NCBI GenBank assembly: GCA_963971575.1
Contig: OZ020616.1
Span: forward strand, 8,231,934-8,295,933
Reading direction: 5' to 3'
Length of the DNA: 64,000 bases
Origin: Liopterus haemorrhoidalis
Lineage: Eukaryota; Arthropoda; Insecta; Coleoptera; Dytiscidae
The translations under genes were made by a program, and so were the position numbers. A model generated the notes under the pieces. It searched no databases and was not told the origin of the DNA. It saw only the letters and a program-made list of their open reading frames with translations. This document shows, piece after piece, positions 1 to 10,007 of this stretch; the first letter of the stretch is position 1, and every line of letters begins with the position of its first letter.

Positions 1-52
1 AAAATTTTGCTAATTGTGTTCGTCTCTGCTTGTTGTTTTATAAAATATCATT

Positions 53-560
53 TTTACCGACCGCCAACATATATAAGGGAGGTATTGTGATCATACCGAT
101 TTTGACATTTCGAGATTTCGATGGATCTCCACGAATTGAGGTCCCTACATAACGTTTTGACTAATTTTAGCATGATGTCTGTCGGTCTGTCTGTCCGTCC
201 GTCTGTCTGTCTGTCCGTATGTCTGTCTGTCCGTCTGTCCGTCTGTCTGTGTACACGTGCAGAGCAAATTCGGCTGCCAGGATTTTTATGAAACTTTATG
301 TTTAAGCTTCTGCCATCAATGGCACTAGTTGATCAACTTTTGTTAAAAATCGGTTGACTAAAAATGGGAGTTTACTCGTATCGATTTTAAGATTTTTGTG
401 AATATTTCACAACAGAAAAATATTTAGAAAAAATTTATTGAACAAAAGTTGCTATAAAAGCAATAATTAATAACTTTTATTTGAGACGTTTTTTGATAAA
501 ACGAAAAATTACGAATAATTTTTGTAAAATTATAATTTTTGTAAAATTTTTGGAGGGCAC
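53..560 (+). repeat. Type B Helentron-like interspersed repeat, copy 1 (3' truncated)
   Basis: The sequence opens with ttttaccgaccgccaac and the block around tataagggaggtattg. A GTCT/GTCC microsatellite follows at about 178-250, then a conserved core ending near 560. The same modules recur in the same order at 3505-4127 (inverted) and 8417-9031. The architecture of head, GTCY microsatellite and core resembles Drosophila DINE-1/mini-me elements, which are non-autonomous Helentrons. The 3' hairpin seen in the other copies is missing here. The class assignment is an inference from structure. Confidence 0.6.
178..250. repeat. GTCT/GTCC tetranucleotide microsatellite
   Basis: Imperfect tandem copies of gtctgtcc/gtctgtct lie inside B copy 1. 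Equivalent tracts occur inside the other A and B repeats (for example 3930-4000, 8525-8560, 32588-32645, 33280-33318, 57797-57835, 60583-60602), so the microsatellite is a built-in module of these repeats. Confidence 0.9.
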
Positions 561-1576
561 CTTAGCCTTCCAAATGAACCCGTAAATAAAAATATTAACC
601 TGTATAAAATTCTCGAGAGATAACTCCATTATACTTCCAATAGTAATTTTCATCCCTTTTTGAGATCTCAGAATTATCACTCTGTCCTCCCATTTTACCA
701 AATAGGCCGTGTCTCCAACGCTATAGCTCTGAAATTTTAATAAACCCTCAATCAAAATGTATAACAAATTATATAAAGATACAAAGTAACAAAATATAAA
801 CTATTTTAGATCATGTAGTACCAAGTAACTTCCAAATTTACTGTTATACCTCATCTTCAATAATAAAAAATAGTGTATTGGGCCCGGTAGTTCAATATCA
901 ACCAACTGTATACTATTGATAAAATATTAATATATGTGTTTATTCTCATAAAGAATTATTTTAAGCAATTCTGTTCCTTATTTATTAATTGTTAATGACT
1001 ATATTCCTTAATGAGCTTTATCAGGATTAGCCATCTTGATATGTAGTGATACGTGATTTTTGCAAGTGGCGTCTTCATTTTTTTCTGACGTTTTTAGTTA
1101 TTTTTAAGTGATAAAAGTGCAGAAAATACTTGAAATAGTGTGTTATAGTGTAGACTTTAGTGTTTGGACTCCATGCAGACCAAAATTGGAGCGACTGGAA
1201 AGGTATTTGTAGAAATTTTTGTTAATTTTATAATGTAAGTCATTGTTATGTAGAATGTGCTTTTATGAACAATATAGAAACACATACATGCATACACTAT
1301 CGGCTATAACTAGAGAAACAAAACTATTTTTTAAATCATTTTCATAAATCCCGATTATTGACTAAATGAATATTGAATTATATTGGTATAGCAACAACAA
1401 TTTATAAGTTAGAACCGGCTCATAAAAATATTTGTTGTACTGGTACAATAAATGAAATAATTAAGCTTTCTGCTGCAGCAGACCATCTGCATATTTCTTT
1501 TGTAAGACTTAATAATAAAACAATTTTTTGTGGTTAAATTTTTTCCTTTGCCCTAGCTCCCGTTCTTGTCTCGACA
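561..1576. other. AT-rich stretch with no recognised feature
   Basis: Only short, low-complexity open frames are present. I see no terminal repeats, coding motif or RNA-like structure that I can support. Confidence 0.5.
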
Positions 1577-1657
1577 ATATAAATATATACATAGGGGGCC
1601 GCAGACAATATTTAAGTTATTTTGGGGGGTCCCATGCCAGAAAAGGTTGAGAAACAC
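1577..1657. mobile_element. hAT-type end remnant
   Basis: The segment finishes with aggttgagaaacactgg. This is the inverted form of the cagtgtttctcaatctt type end seen complete at 36173-36454. No partner end or target duplication was found, so this is a solo end. Confidence 0.35.
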
Positions 1658-2524
1658 TGGTCTAGTGTGCATAGAGATATTGAAATCGTTTTATCGATGT
1701 ATCGGCCGACAGTTCAGTTATATTCTGGATTGTGACAAGACTCAACAGAAAAGTTGAGTAAACTATTTTCATGGTAATGCGCGCATCTTCGTATGATAAT
1801 AGACCTCACTCGGCCAACTTAACTGTTGGACGACAAAAAGTGCATAGTGCGCGGTAGTTTTAATGAAGAAAAACTTGCATTTACTCTCGTATAAAATTCT
1901 ATGCGATTCAAGAACATTGCACGAGTCCAAACGTTGTTAATTTATTGTAAGGTGGTAGCACTATCGTTAGTTCTTAGGTGAATCGGACTTAATTCCTCGG
2001 TTCTGTTAATAATTTAGTCGTGTACGCCGTTAGAATTCGGTTGGTAGAAGTTGTTTTTCGCGATTATGTTGGCAATAAGTGAATTACCAACTACTTTAAC
2101 TTGGTGTATGCGGTTTAATGCAATTTATACGACTGTAGGTGTGTGTCAATTATTCAGATATATGTTTAAGTTTGAAACTTGCTCAACTGGCGACGCTGCT
2201 GTTTGGCGGTTGGAATTTCATAATCATGATTCATTATATAACAATTCATCCTGAAGTTTGGAACTTTTAGTTTGATTATATTGATGGAAATTTCCAATCA
2301 TTTCCAATTCAATCATGGTTAGGAAATGTTTTACACGCAACAAAGTTATGAGATATTTTCAACAACTTTGCAAGTAAAAATATATGGCCAGCACACAAAT
2401 CTAATTTTCTTCATTCGATATTCAACAAAATAAAAGAAAATCTATTTCAATATTTCAAGGACTAGCTCTGAAAAAACGTTATTATAAGCAAGATAAATAT
2501 TACATTTAGTATTTAGTTTTCAGT
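1658..2524. other. No recognised feature
   Basis: Unremarkable AT-rich sequence. The open frame at 2051-2254 has no recognisable motif and is probably chance. Confidence 0.4.
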
Positions 2525-3067
2525 CTTAACAGAAGATTACACAATGATGATCTGTACCATGTTCAACATGCTAAATTTTTAGGATTTGTGTTAGATGCAC
2601 AATTAAATTGGAAGGAGCATGTCAAATATGTAGCGAACAGAATTAATACCTATAACTTTAAGCTCTATAAAATCAAGAGATATGTATCTCTACATATAGC
2701 AAAAATAGTGTATTTTGCGTACATACAGTCAGTTATTCAATACGGCGTTATTCTGTGGGGCAATTCTACAGATGCTATTAGAATTTTCAGAACGCAGAAA
2801 AATGCAATAAGAATACTCAGTGTGGTTGCAAGAAGATTACATTGTAGACCACTTTTTAAAGAGCTAGGTATATTAAGTTTTTCGTGTATATATATTCTAC
2901 AACTCTTGTTATTTATAAAAGAAAATGGATATTTGTTAAATAGCGGAAATGACCTCCACAACTATAATACCAGAGCCAAAACAGATTTGCGTCTACCGAA
3001 AATTAGATTAGCGCCAGTTGCGTCTACCGAACAGTTGCGTCTACCGAATTTTGGATTAGCGCCATGA
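2525..3067 (+). pseudogene. Non-LTR retrotransposon reverse transcriptase, thumb/C-terminal part
   Basis: The translation contains AKFLGFVLDAQLNWKEHV, then an IQYGVILWGNS block, an RTQKNAIRIL block and HNYNTRAK. In jockey/CR1-type LINE ORF2 proteins, this order of motifs (FLG..LD..L.W..H, YG...WG, QK.AIR) follows the catalytic palm. The frame is open from about 2525 to the stop at 3065-3067. The last 25 or so codons contain a local duplication in which the phrase gcgtctaccgaa appears three times between about 2990 and 3048. The catalytic palm is absent upstream and a palm-like piece lies downstream instead, so the locus is rearranged. The LINE clade is not resolved. Confidence 0.8.
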
Positions 3068-3078
3068 ATATGTATTCA

Positions 3079-3285
3079 TATTTTCGAAATCGTGTACAGT
3101 ATGTAGGGTTTAATGATGATATATCAAATTATTACCAATCCCTCAGTGGAGTTCCTCAGGGTTCTAACCTTGGTCCTTTCTGATTCATCGAGTATTAGTC
3201 AATGTGAAATGATTGCTGATGATATAAAAATATATAGCAAAATCACTGATTTATCTATGCAGGACAATACTCATTTTCATGATGA
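3079..3285 (+). pseudogene. Non-LTR reverse transcriptase palm fragment (frameshifted)
   Basis: Two adjacent frames together read an RNRVQYVGF block, SGVPQGSNLGPF, then after a frameshift MIADDIKIYSK. GVPQGS.LGP and the (F/I)ADD motif are the hallmark palm motifs of jockey-type LINE reverse transcriptases. The frame changes between the two motifs, near 3180, so the piece cannot encode a working enzyme. It lies 3' of the thumb-like segment at 2525-3067, opposite to the order in an intact enzyme. Confidence 0.65.
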
Positions 3286-3302
3286 AAATTCCATGTATGA
3301 AT

Positions 3303-3358
3303 AGGATTCGAACCGGACACCTTAGCAACGTTGGCACGTGTGTTACCACAACGCCACG
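3303..3358 (-). repeat. tRNA-like (SINE-type) segment
   Basis: On the minus strand a box A-like tggcgttgtggtaac is followed about 35 nt later by an exact box B core, ggttcgaatcc. The flanks do not form a convincing acceptor stem, so a tRNA-derived repeat is more likely than a functional tRNA. Confidence 0.45.
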
Positions 3359-3504
3359 CTAATTGGCTTAAATAATATTAAAACCAATAAAAGAAACTGA
3401 CTGACAGGTAAAGTTAGTAGCGCTTGCTTGGGTTTGAAGTCTACGAAATACCAACCTTCAATTGAAGATTTAGCAAATGCAATTCAGCAACAAAAAATCA
3501 GCTG

Positions 3505-4127
3505 TGGCCACCACAGGACCGACCACTATCACAAAGTACTTGTATAAAATACATTCTAGCAGCAGAGTAGAAATAACTTGGCCTAATATTTTTTAACAGG
3601 AATATTATTTATCATGACCATGCAAACGTTACATATAAGTATGAAAAAATAGGTTTCAAAATTTCAAATTTTTTCGTTTTATCAAAAAATGTCTCAAGTA
3701 AAAGTTGTTAGTTATTGATTTTATAGCAACTTTTGTTAAATAAATTTCTTCGAAATATTTTTCTGTTGTGAAATATTCACTAAAATCTTAAAATCGACAT
3801 GAGTAAACTCCCTTTTTTAGTCAACAGGCTTTTACCAAAAGTTAATCAACTCATTCCATTGAAGTCAAAAGCTTAAATATGAAGTTTCATAAAAATCCTT
3901 TCAGCAGAATTTGCTCTGCACGTGTACACAGACAGACAGACAGACGGACGGACGGACGGACGGACAGACGAACACACAGACAGACAGACAGACAGACATC
4001 ATGCTAAAAATAGTCAAAACGTTATGTAGGGACCTCAATTCGTGTAGATCCATCGAAATCTCGAAATGTCAAAATCGGTATGATCACAATACCTCCCTTA
4101 TATGTATATGTTGGCGGTCGGTAAAAA
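3505..4127 (-). repeat. Type B Helentron-like repeat, copy 2 (near full length)
   Basis: Inverted relative to copy 1. Read on the minus strand it starts with accgaccgccaac and tataagggaggtattg, passes a GTCT/GTCC tract (3930-4000) and the shared core, and ends with a short inverted partner of the head (ggtcggtcc) and a hairpin, ctgtgg-tgg-ccacag, near 3500-3520. A subterminal inverted repeat followed directly by a 3' hairpin is characteristic of Helentron-derived elements. Confidence 0.65.
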
Positions 4128-4412
4128 GTGAATATTAGTAGATAGATTCAAGAAGTGTTTGAAAGTATATGCTCTAAATCTAAATACCTACAAGAATTAT
4201 TGTTCAGCTCTGTTCACAGTTCATGTAAATTTATTTACTAGGTCTGCAAATATCACAAAATTATGAATATTTCTACGTCAAACGGTGCCCGAGGTAAGGT
4301 AGGTTTTTCAGAATGTTGACACACGGAGCTCAAAGATTCGTCATCACTGTTCTAATAGAAGCTCTATTAAATGTTAAACCCTACCAAGTTTCTTGCATAC
4401 CAATACTTACTA

Positions 4413-5722
4413 CAAGGTGTCTCAAAAGAAATTTTATATTTATTTAGCTTACTGCGTGAACGCAACGCATCCGAGGGGCGCGGGGGTTATGTCAATCGGT
4501 AGCCTGGCTCTTGGGAATTCAGTCGCTATGGAGCGTTTCTTGGGAGCAGTCCGCGCGTTATACGTGCGAGAGTTTTACAAAAACGATGATTCGGCGACTG
4601 TAGCGCGTAGAAAATTCTGCAGTATTCGAGGTTTTCGCCACTTAAATGATGCGCCAAGCATTCCTCTCATTCGACATTGGGTTAAAAAGTTTGAAGAGAC
4701 TGGTACAACGCTGGATAAATCAAAATCCGGGTGACCTAGGTCATGAAGAACGGTAGAAAACGTGGAGAATGTTAATCAGTCTGTTCGTGACGACCCGAAC
4801 CTTTCAATTCGGAAGCGCGCAAGTGCTTTAAATGTGCATAGATTATCATTACATCGCATTATGCACAAAGACCTAAAGCTGCACCCCTACAAAATTCAAT
4901 TGGTGCAAGAATTAAAGCCCCAAGATGCCAGTCAGAGGCTTAATTTCGTAAATCAGGTGATTGAGCGATTTTCAACGTTTACCAACATTTTGTTTTCGGA
5001 TGAAGCTCATTTTCATTTTAATTGCCACGTAAATAAGCAGAACTGCCGCTACTGGAGTGCAACGAATCCGAAACGCAAACATCAGAAACCCTTACATTCG
5101 CCTAAAGTGACCGTATGGGCTGCGATGTCGGCGCGAGGAATTATCGGCCCTTACTTTTTTGAAGACGAAAGGGAGCGTGCAGTTACAGTGAATTCAGAGC
5201 GTTATGTGGAGATGTTAGACAATTTCTTGGTACCTGAACTGCAAAACTTTCCTGGCTATAACCAAAGAACATGGTTCCAACAGAACGGAGCAACTTCACA
5301 CACGTCCAATATGTCTCTGCCACGTGTTCGTGAAATTTTCTCAGGCAAATTGATCTCCCGGAGAGGTGACATAAATTGGCCTCCACGCAGTCCAGATTTA
5401 ACCCCTATGGATTTTTTCCTATGGGGTTATCTTAAATCTAAAGTTTACGCCAATAAACCGAGTTCACTGGCGCATTTGAAAGAAAATATCCGTCACGAAA
5501 TGGCAGCCATCCCTGAGTCCACCTGCCGAGACGTCATAAGTAATTTTACTGTTCGATTAAATGAGTGCCGAGAACGCGAGGGTCTACATTTAGACGATAT
5601 TATTTTTAAGAAATAAATCCCCAAAAAGTGTATTTTAATAATTAATAAACATTTTTTCTATATACGGCTTACTTTTTTTTTAATCGATCCACTAAATATA
5701 AAATTTCTTTTGAGACACCTTG
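4413..5722 (+). mobile_element. DD41D mariner-like transposon, copy 1
   Basis: A 1310-bp element flanked by TA on both sides (4411-4412 and 5723-5724). Perfect 30-bp terminal inverted repeats begin caaggtgtctcaaaagaaat. Two further copies lie at 22651-23960 and 38975-40284, each also 1310 bp. The TA duplication, TIR length and encoded DDE enzyme place it in the IS630-Tc1-mariner superfamily. Confidence 0.95.
4528..5616 (+). pseudogene. DD41D transposase, inactivated
   Basis: This is the copy-1 transposase frame from the second in-frame ATG (MERF) to the stop at 5614-5616, 362 codons before the stop. The N-terminal third is a helix-turn-helix region and the C-terminal part is a DDE_3-type catalytic domain (SDEAHF, QQ-GATSH, SPDLTPMDFFLWG). 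Two lesions are visible. Codon 69 is TGA (4732-4734), where the other copies read CGA. The second catalytic Asp is replaced by Asn at codon 253 (QQNGATSH, 5284-5286). Either lesion alone should abolish transposition. Confidence 0.92.
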
Positions 5723-6314
5723 TAGAACTTCTGAAAACTAGCTGTCGACATTTTTCTTCCCAAATTGTGTCCTATTACATTCTCATCAGCATCAACTGTA
5801 ATCTCCCAGATCTTCTCTACATTATTACATCATACATATTTTTGAAAGTGCGTTCGTAATGGATTTTTAATCAAACTCCCTGTTTTCTAATTGTGATTTA
5901 GTGTTATGTTATATTAATCACATCATCAGTTCCATTTTTAAACAATTTCCTAAAGGGGTGGGTAAAACATTACTGTTATACAAATGTTATTGAATTACCT
6001 GTTTTTAATTGATGAATACATTCCCTCTCCAGGGTGTCATTGTCCGGCCCTGACGCGCAGGACCGGACCACTCAATGGAAATTTATTTACGTTTACATTT
6101 ATTAATCCAGCTTTTGAATAATTCTAAATGAAAGTTTAGGTAACTTTGTTATCAAGTCATTAGGGGAAGCATTGTGTAAAGGGTTCGAAAACAATCGTGA
6201 AACCAAATTTATACATTCTACCTAAGAACAAACAGTTACAGAATGACGATCTTTTGAAAAATTCGTAACCTTATAATGAAAGACTGTACTGTTCTCTTTG
6301 AAATTACTTTTATT
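5723..6314. other. No gene; one GC-rich hairpin
   Basis: Mostly AT-rich. At about 6036-6060 tccggccctg and caggaccgga can pair around a 5-nt loop (9 of 10 positions). I cannot assign it. Confidence 0.4.
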
Positions 6315-6509
6315 TTTAGGGTTTTGTAGGTATGACGCCAAAAAACCCTTATAACGTCAGTCATGTGTCTGTCTGTCTGTATGAACGGTAGAAATTGTAG
6401 CCAAACGGCAGAAAATTGAGAAAAGTTTTCATACTTGTACAGCCCTTTGACCCACATATACGAAAAATACTGACAGTTCACAAAAACACATCCTAAATAT
6501 AAACAAATA

Positions 6510-7121
6510 CAGTGGAACCCCGCCATTCGTCCGCCTCTCTACTCGTACAACTCGATATTCGTCCAACTTATTCAAGTAAAATTCAACTCGTTATTCGTAC
6601 GCTTGCCCGCTATTCGGACAGCGTGCGGTCGGCGCCACGCGACAATGTTATAAATTATTTTAGAAAAATTCTGAAAAATCGTCAAAGGCAGACAACATTG
6701 GACAGGTTTTTAGAGAAAGAATCCCAAGATTCTTCTAGTGCAAAAAGACTGAAAAAAGAAAGAACACTAGAAAGAGAGAAAACACCTGAAGGGATGTTAC
6801 CTGATGTTTTTATGGAAAGTGACTCCAATTCGAAACAGTAACATCAACATCCCTCTTCCTCCTCTCCATATTCTACTTACGCCGTCAGCTCACTTAAGTA
6901 CAAGTAAAGTGCAGTTACATTTTTATTTATGTATTTCATGTATAGTACTGTATATTTATTGTTTTTATAGGTTTAAATAAACGATCATCTATGGATCTAG
7001 AACTGATTAATCCAATTTACATTATACATATCTTATGTGAAAAAATGATTCGTCATTCGTACAAATCGCCATTCGAACTACCTTCTGGAACGAATTGTGT
7101 ACGAATGGCGGGGTTCCACTG
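6510..7121 (+). mobile_element. Tigger/pogo-type MITE with transposase tail
   Basis: TIRs cagtggaaccccgccattcgt and its exact inverse bound a 612-bp element with TA on each side. It sits inside A repeat copy 1 at a point whose uninterrupted form (aaacaaatatgtatt) is seen at about 32777. The interior keeps only the last part of a pogo/Tigger transposase, so the element is non-autonomous. Confidence 0.9.
6512..6841 (+). pseudogene. Tigger transposase C-terminal remnant
   Basis: The open frame runs from the TIR to a stop at 6841. Only the C-terminal part looks genuine: KNRQRQTTLDRFLEKES followed by a charged Lys/Glu-rich tail. QTTLDRFL resembles a PCNA-interacting PIP box, a motif described in pogo-family transposase tails. 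The DNA-binding and DDE domains are absent, removed by internal deletion. Confidence 0.7.
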
Positions 7122-7571
7122 TATGTATTTATTTCACTTATATTAATTTTTATATCAATTATATTAGTTTTTATTGGGTTTTTGTCAAAAATATGTCAAA
7201 AAACTTTTGTCTCCCACCCTTTTACTCTCCCAGAGGGGTCCAAAAATCAAATGACAATTGATGGGAACCGAAATAGTTCAACAGAAATTTTCAATCAGAT
7301 TAGTTTTTCGAATTTTTTTTTTTGTGTCGTTGATTAGAAAAAATATTTTTTTAAAATTCATTGTGGGGTATCAGAAGAAAGCTGTTAAGACGTAGATTAA
7401 GGAACGAAAAATAGATTATAAAATCCGTTTATTTTAACATGATTTTAGCAAAAATGTGTTTTTGACAAAAAAATTTATTTTTTAATTCATAGGTAAACTA
7501 TAGGTAGTAATTTTGTAGATTTTTTGAATTTATGGCTAAGATAGTGTATTTTTTTTTTGAAATTCAAAATA

Positions 7572-8127
7572 TTAGGTCGTCAAGGATGATATTTGTAGAT
7601 AAATAGGCAAAGTTGGTTGATAACATACAAATATAAGGAATTATTTTATTCATCAAAGTATGCACCCATATTCTCTATACACTTTTGCCATTTAAGCGGC
7701 AGGTTTTTCAGGCCGGTAGTATAAAACCCTGGCGGACGAGAGTCAATGAAATCCTGGAAGGCCAGTTTTACGTTTTACGCAGTTTGTTGCAGTATATTTC
7801 CGTTGAGATCAATGAGCCAGGTTTTTTTGTTTTTTTTTTTTGTTTAGTTTTTAAGTTACCTGTACGAAATTTGGTGAACTAATTTGATATTGTCTGCTGC
7901 GTAGTAACACTAGAGCCAAATACACTATTAATGTTTCACGCGGTCTGCGATGCCGTAGTTCTACGTAAGAACTCATACTTCATAATAGTGTGAATTTCCG
8001 ACCTTCCATTTTCAACAAAATTAATTTTTTAAAAAAAGTTTTTGATATGTTTTAGAGCCAATGTCAAATAATGAGCTGCTACAGTTGGCAATATTATCAA
8101 TTACAAATTTCATCCTTGACGACCTGA
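7572..8127 (-). mobile_element. Mariner M4, internally deleted copy
   Basis: TIRs t(t/c)aggtcgtcaaggatg bound 556 bp flanked by TA. On the minus strand the left part encodes a mariner C terminus (FIDSRPPGFYTTGL, then KWQKCIENMGAYFDE) and the right part a decayed N terminus related to the one at 50203-50430. The DDE core is missing, so this is a non-autonomous deletion derivative. It is nested in A repeat copy 1. A second, longer M4 copy lies at 49600-50523. Confidence 0.85.
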
Positions 8128-8416
8128 TATAATAAAAATTTAAACATACAATTTAACGAAAAAAAAAAAAAAAAACTGAGAAATGTTGATATGTGTAGAC
8201 TCTACGCATATGAACACCACATTACACTTTACACTGTAGGGTGTAGTACAATGCAAGCTCGTAGTACTCAAATAACGAACAAAAGTTACTGATTTTGATG
8301 TGCTTATAGAACAAATCTTCCTAGACATCCAGTATTTTGAGTGATTCTTCTTACACTTATTAAATACCTACAAAACCCTGAAATGTGTGAAAGTACACAC
8401 TTCACATCAATTTTTT

Positions 8417-9031
8417 TATATAAGGGAGGTATTGCGATTTTACCGATTTTGACATTTCGAGATTTCGAAGGATCTCCACGAATTGAGGTCCCTACATAAC
8501 GTTTTAACCATTTTTAGCATGATGTTTGTCGGTCTGTCTGTCTGTCTATCTACTTGTCGGTCTGCCTGTCAGTTCGTGTACACGTGCAGAGCAAACCGGC
8601 TAAAAGAATTTTTATGAAACTTCATATTTAAGCTTTTGACATCAATGGAACGAGTTGATTAACTTATGGTAAAAGTCGGTTAACTAGAAATGGGAGCTAA
8701 CCCGTGTCGGTTTTAAGATTTTTGCGAATATTTCACAACAGAGAAATATTTAGAAAAAAAAAGTATTTAAAAAAAGTTACTATAAAAGCAATATCTAATA
8801 ACTTTTATTTCAGACATTTTTTGATAAAATGAAAAATTTTTGAAAAATTTTTCCAGATTTTTTCCTAGTATCTAATTTTCATACTTATATGTAACGTTTC
8901 CATGGTCATGATAAATAATATCTCTGTTAGAAAATATTAGGCCAAGTTATTTCTACTCTGCTAGAATGTATTTTATGCAAGTACTTGGTGATAGCGGATG
9001 GTCCTGTGGTGGCCACAGCTGATTTTTTTCT
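8417..9031 (+). repeat. Type B Helentron-like repeat, copy 3
   Basis: It begins tataagggaggtattg immediately after the 3' end of A copy 1, carries the GTCT tract and the full B core, and ends with the hairpin ctgtgg-tgg-ccacag near 9003-9017. It lacks the extreme head (accgaccgcc) present in copies 1 and 2. The abrupt junction with the A repeat is noted among the findings. Confidence 0.65.
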
Positions 9032-10007
9032 TATTGCAGCCAGTTTAAAACATTTTCCCTGCTGGTTTTATTTGCCAGTCCGCTATTGCCACTTTCGCTA
9101 ACTATACTACCTAAGCAGGCGCTTTCGTGCTACAGATCCATGTTGACCTGAATAAAAGTAATTGGTCACTATTGGCGTTGATCCTCATCTCCTTAGTTAT
9201 CCGAGTTTTGATTTTTAGCCCAGTTGTCACCATAACGAATCAAAACGACTGAATAATGATCTTATATAGCATATTTATTTATAATTTGTTAGGAAGTTGA
9301 AATGCGAGTCGAATGAAATACTAACTGGTTGTATCTCGTCCCCTACTCTAATAAATTTCAAATAAAATTTATAATATCAAACAATTTTCATTTAATATCC
9401 ATAACTGGGATGTTTTGCATAGCGGTGCTTTAAGAATACCCTTTCTTTAAACAGCCCTACTAAGTGCTATTCCTATAAATTCAACGTGGAATGATAAGAA
9501 GGTCGTGCCGTGAATATAGCTGGGTGTGCAGCGGCAACGGGCCCCTCTTTAAGGCCCCCCGCGGTGATTCTTATTAAACAAACGGTTATCTTACTGCCTC
9601 GCACTCAAATAATCCCCGACTACGTTTATTAATTACTTACATACCATCTTAGATTAAAATTAGGGGAGTTTTGTTTTATTTTTATAGGGGTGATTTTAAT
9701 TATTTCTTTATTATTACACAGAAAAATTAACAAGATAAATATTAGTTTGTACTTTTTTAATAACTCTTTGAAATACAAATTGATTCGAATATTTGATTTT
9801 AATTTCTCTGGCTTGTCGGATCTCTGGCGTAAATACAATCAAGTTACTCTTGTACCGTCACTCTTGTGCAGGGCCGTAGGTACGGGTACTTGCCAGGGGC
9901 GTGAGGTTTGATGAGGGGCGCCATTGTGTATACTTGGTCATTAAAAACGGAGGTGAGGACCTTTTTGTTTTTGCTCATCACTTGGATTTGGCGAGTGAGG
10001 ACCTTTT
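9032..10007. other. No gene recognised
   Basis: AT-rich sequence. Around 9873-9925 cagggccgtagg and caggggcgtgagg look like the starts of hAT-type TIRs, but no partner ends or 8-bp duplications were found. Confidence 0.35.

Larger units (their letters stand above)
6315..8416 (+). repeat. Type A Helentron-like repeat, copy 1, with Tigger and mariner inserted
   Basis: The 5' head ttagggttttgtaggtat lies at 6316. At the 3' end its inverted partner, taaatacctacaaaaccct, lies near 8360-8380, followed by a hairpin that pairs gtgtg with cacac. Between them are a short GTCT tract, the block resembling gtagaaattgtagccaaacg, and interior sequence shared with the copies at 32535 and 59607. A Tigger (6510-7121) and an M4 mariner (7572-8127) interrupt it. 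A subterminal inverted repeat followed by a terminal hairpin and an internal GTCY microsatellite is the DINE-1/INE-1 (non-autonomous Helentron) plan. Confidence 0.7.

Noticed and set aside
178..250. CRISPR-like direct repeats
   Set aside because: The repeats are simple GTCT/GTCC microsatellites without regular unique spacers, and the sequence is eukaryotic.
3911..4138. Thr/Asp-rich repetitive protein (TDRQTDGRTDGQ type)
   Set aside because: This is the translated GTCT/GTCC microsatellite of a type B repeat, not a gene. The same applies to 32558-32761 and 33130-33393.
5183..5386. Recurrent minus-strand ORF inside all three DD41D copies
   Set aside because: It recurs only because it is the antisense of the conserved transposase. 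It has no independent coding features.
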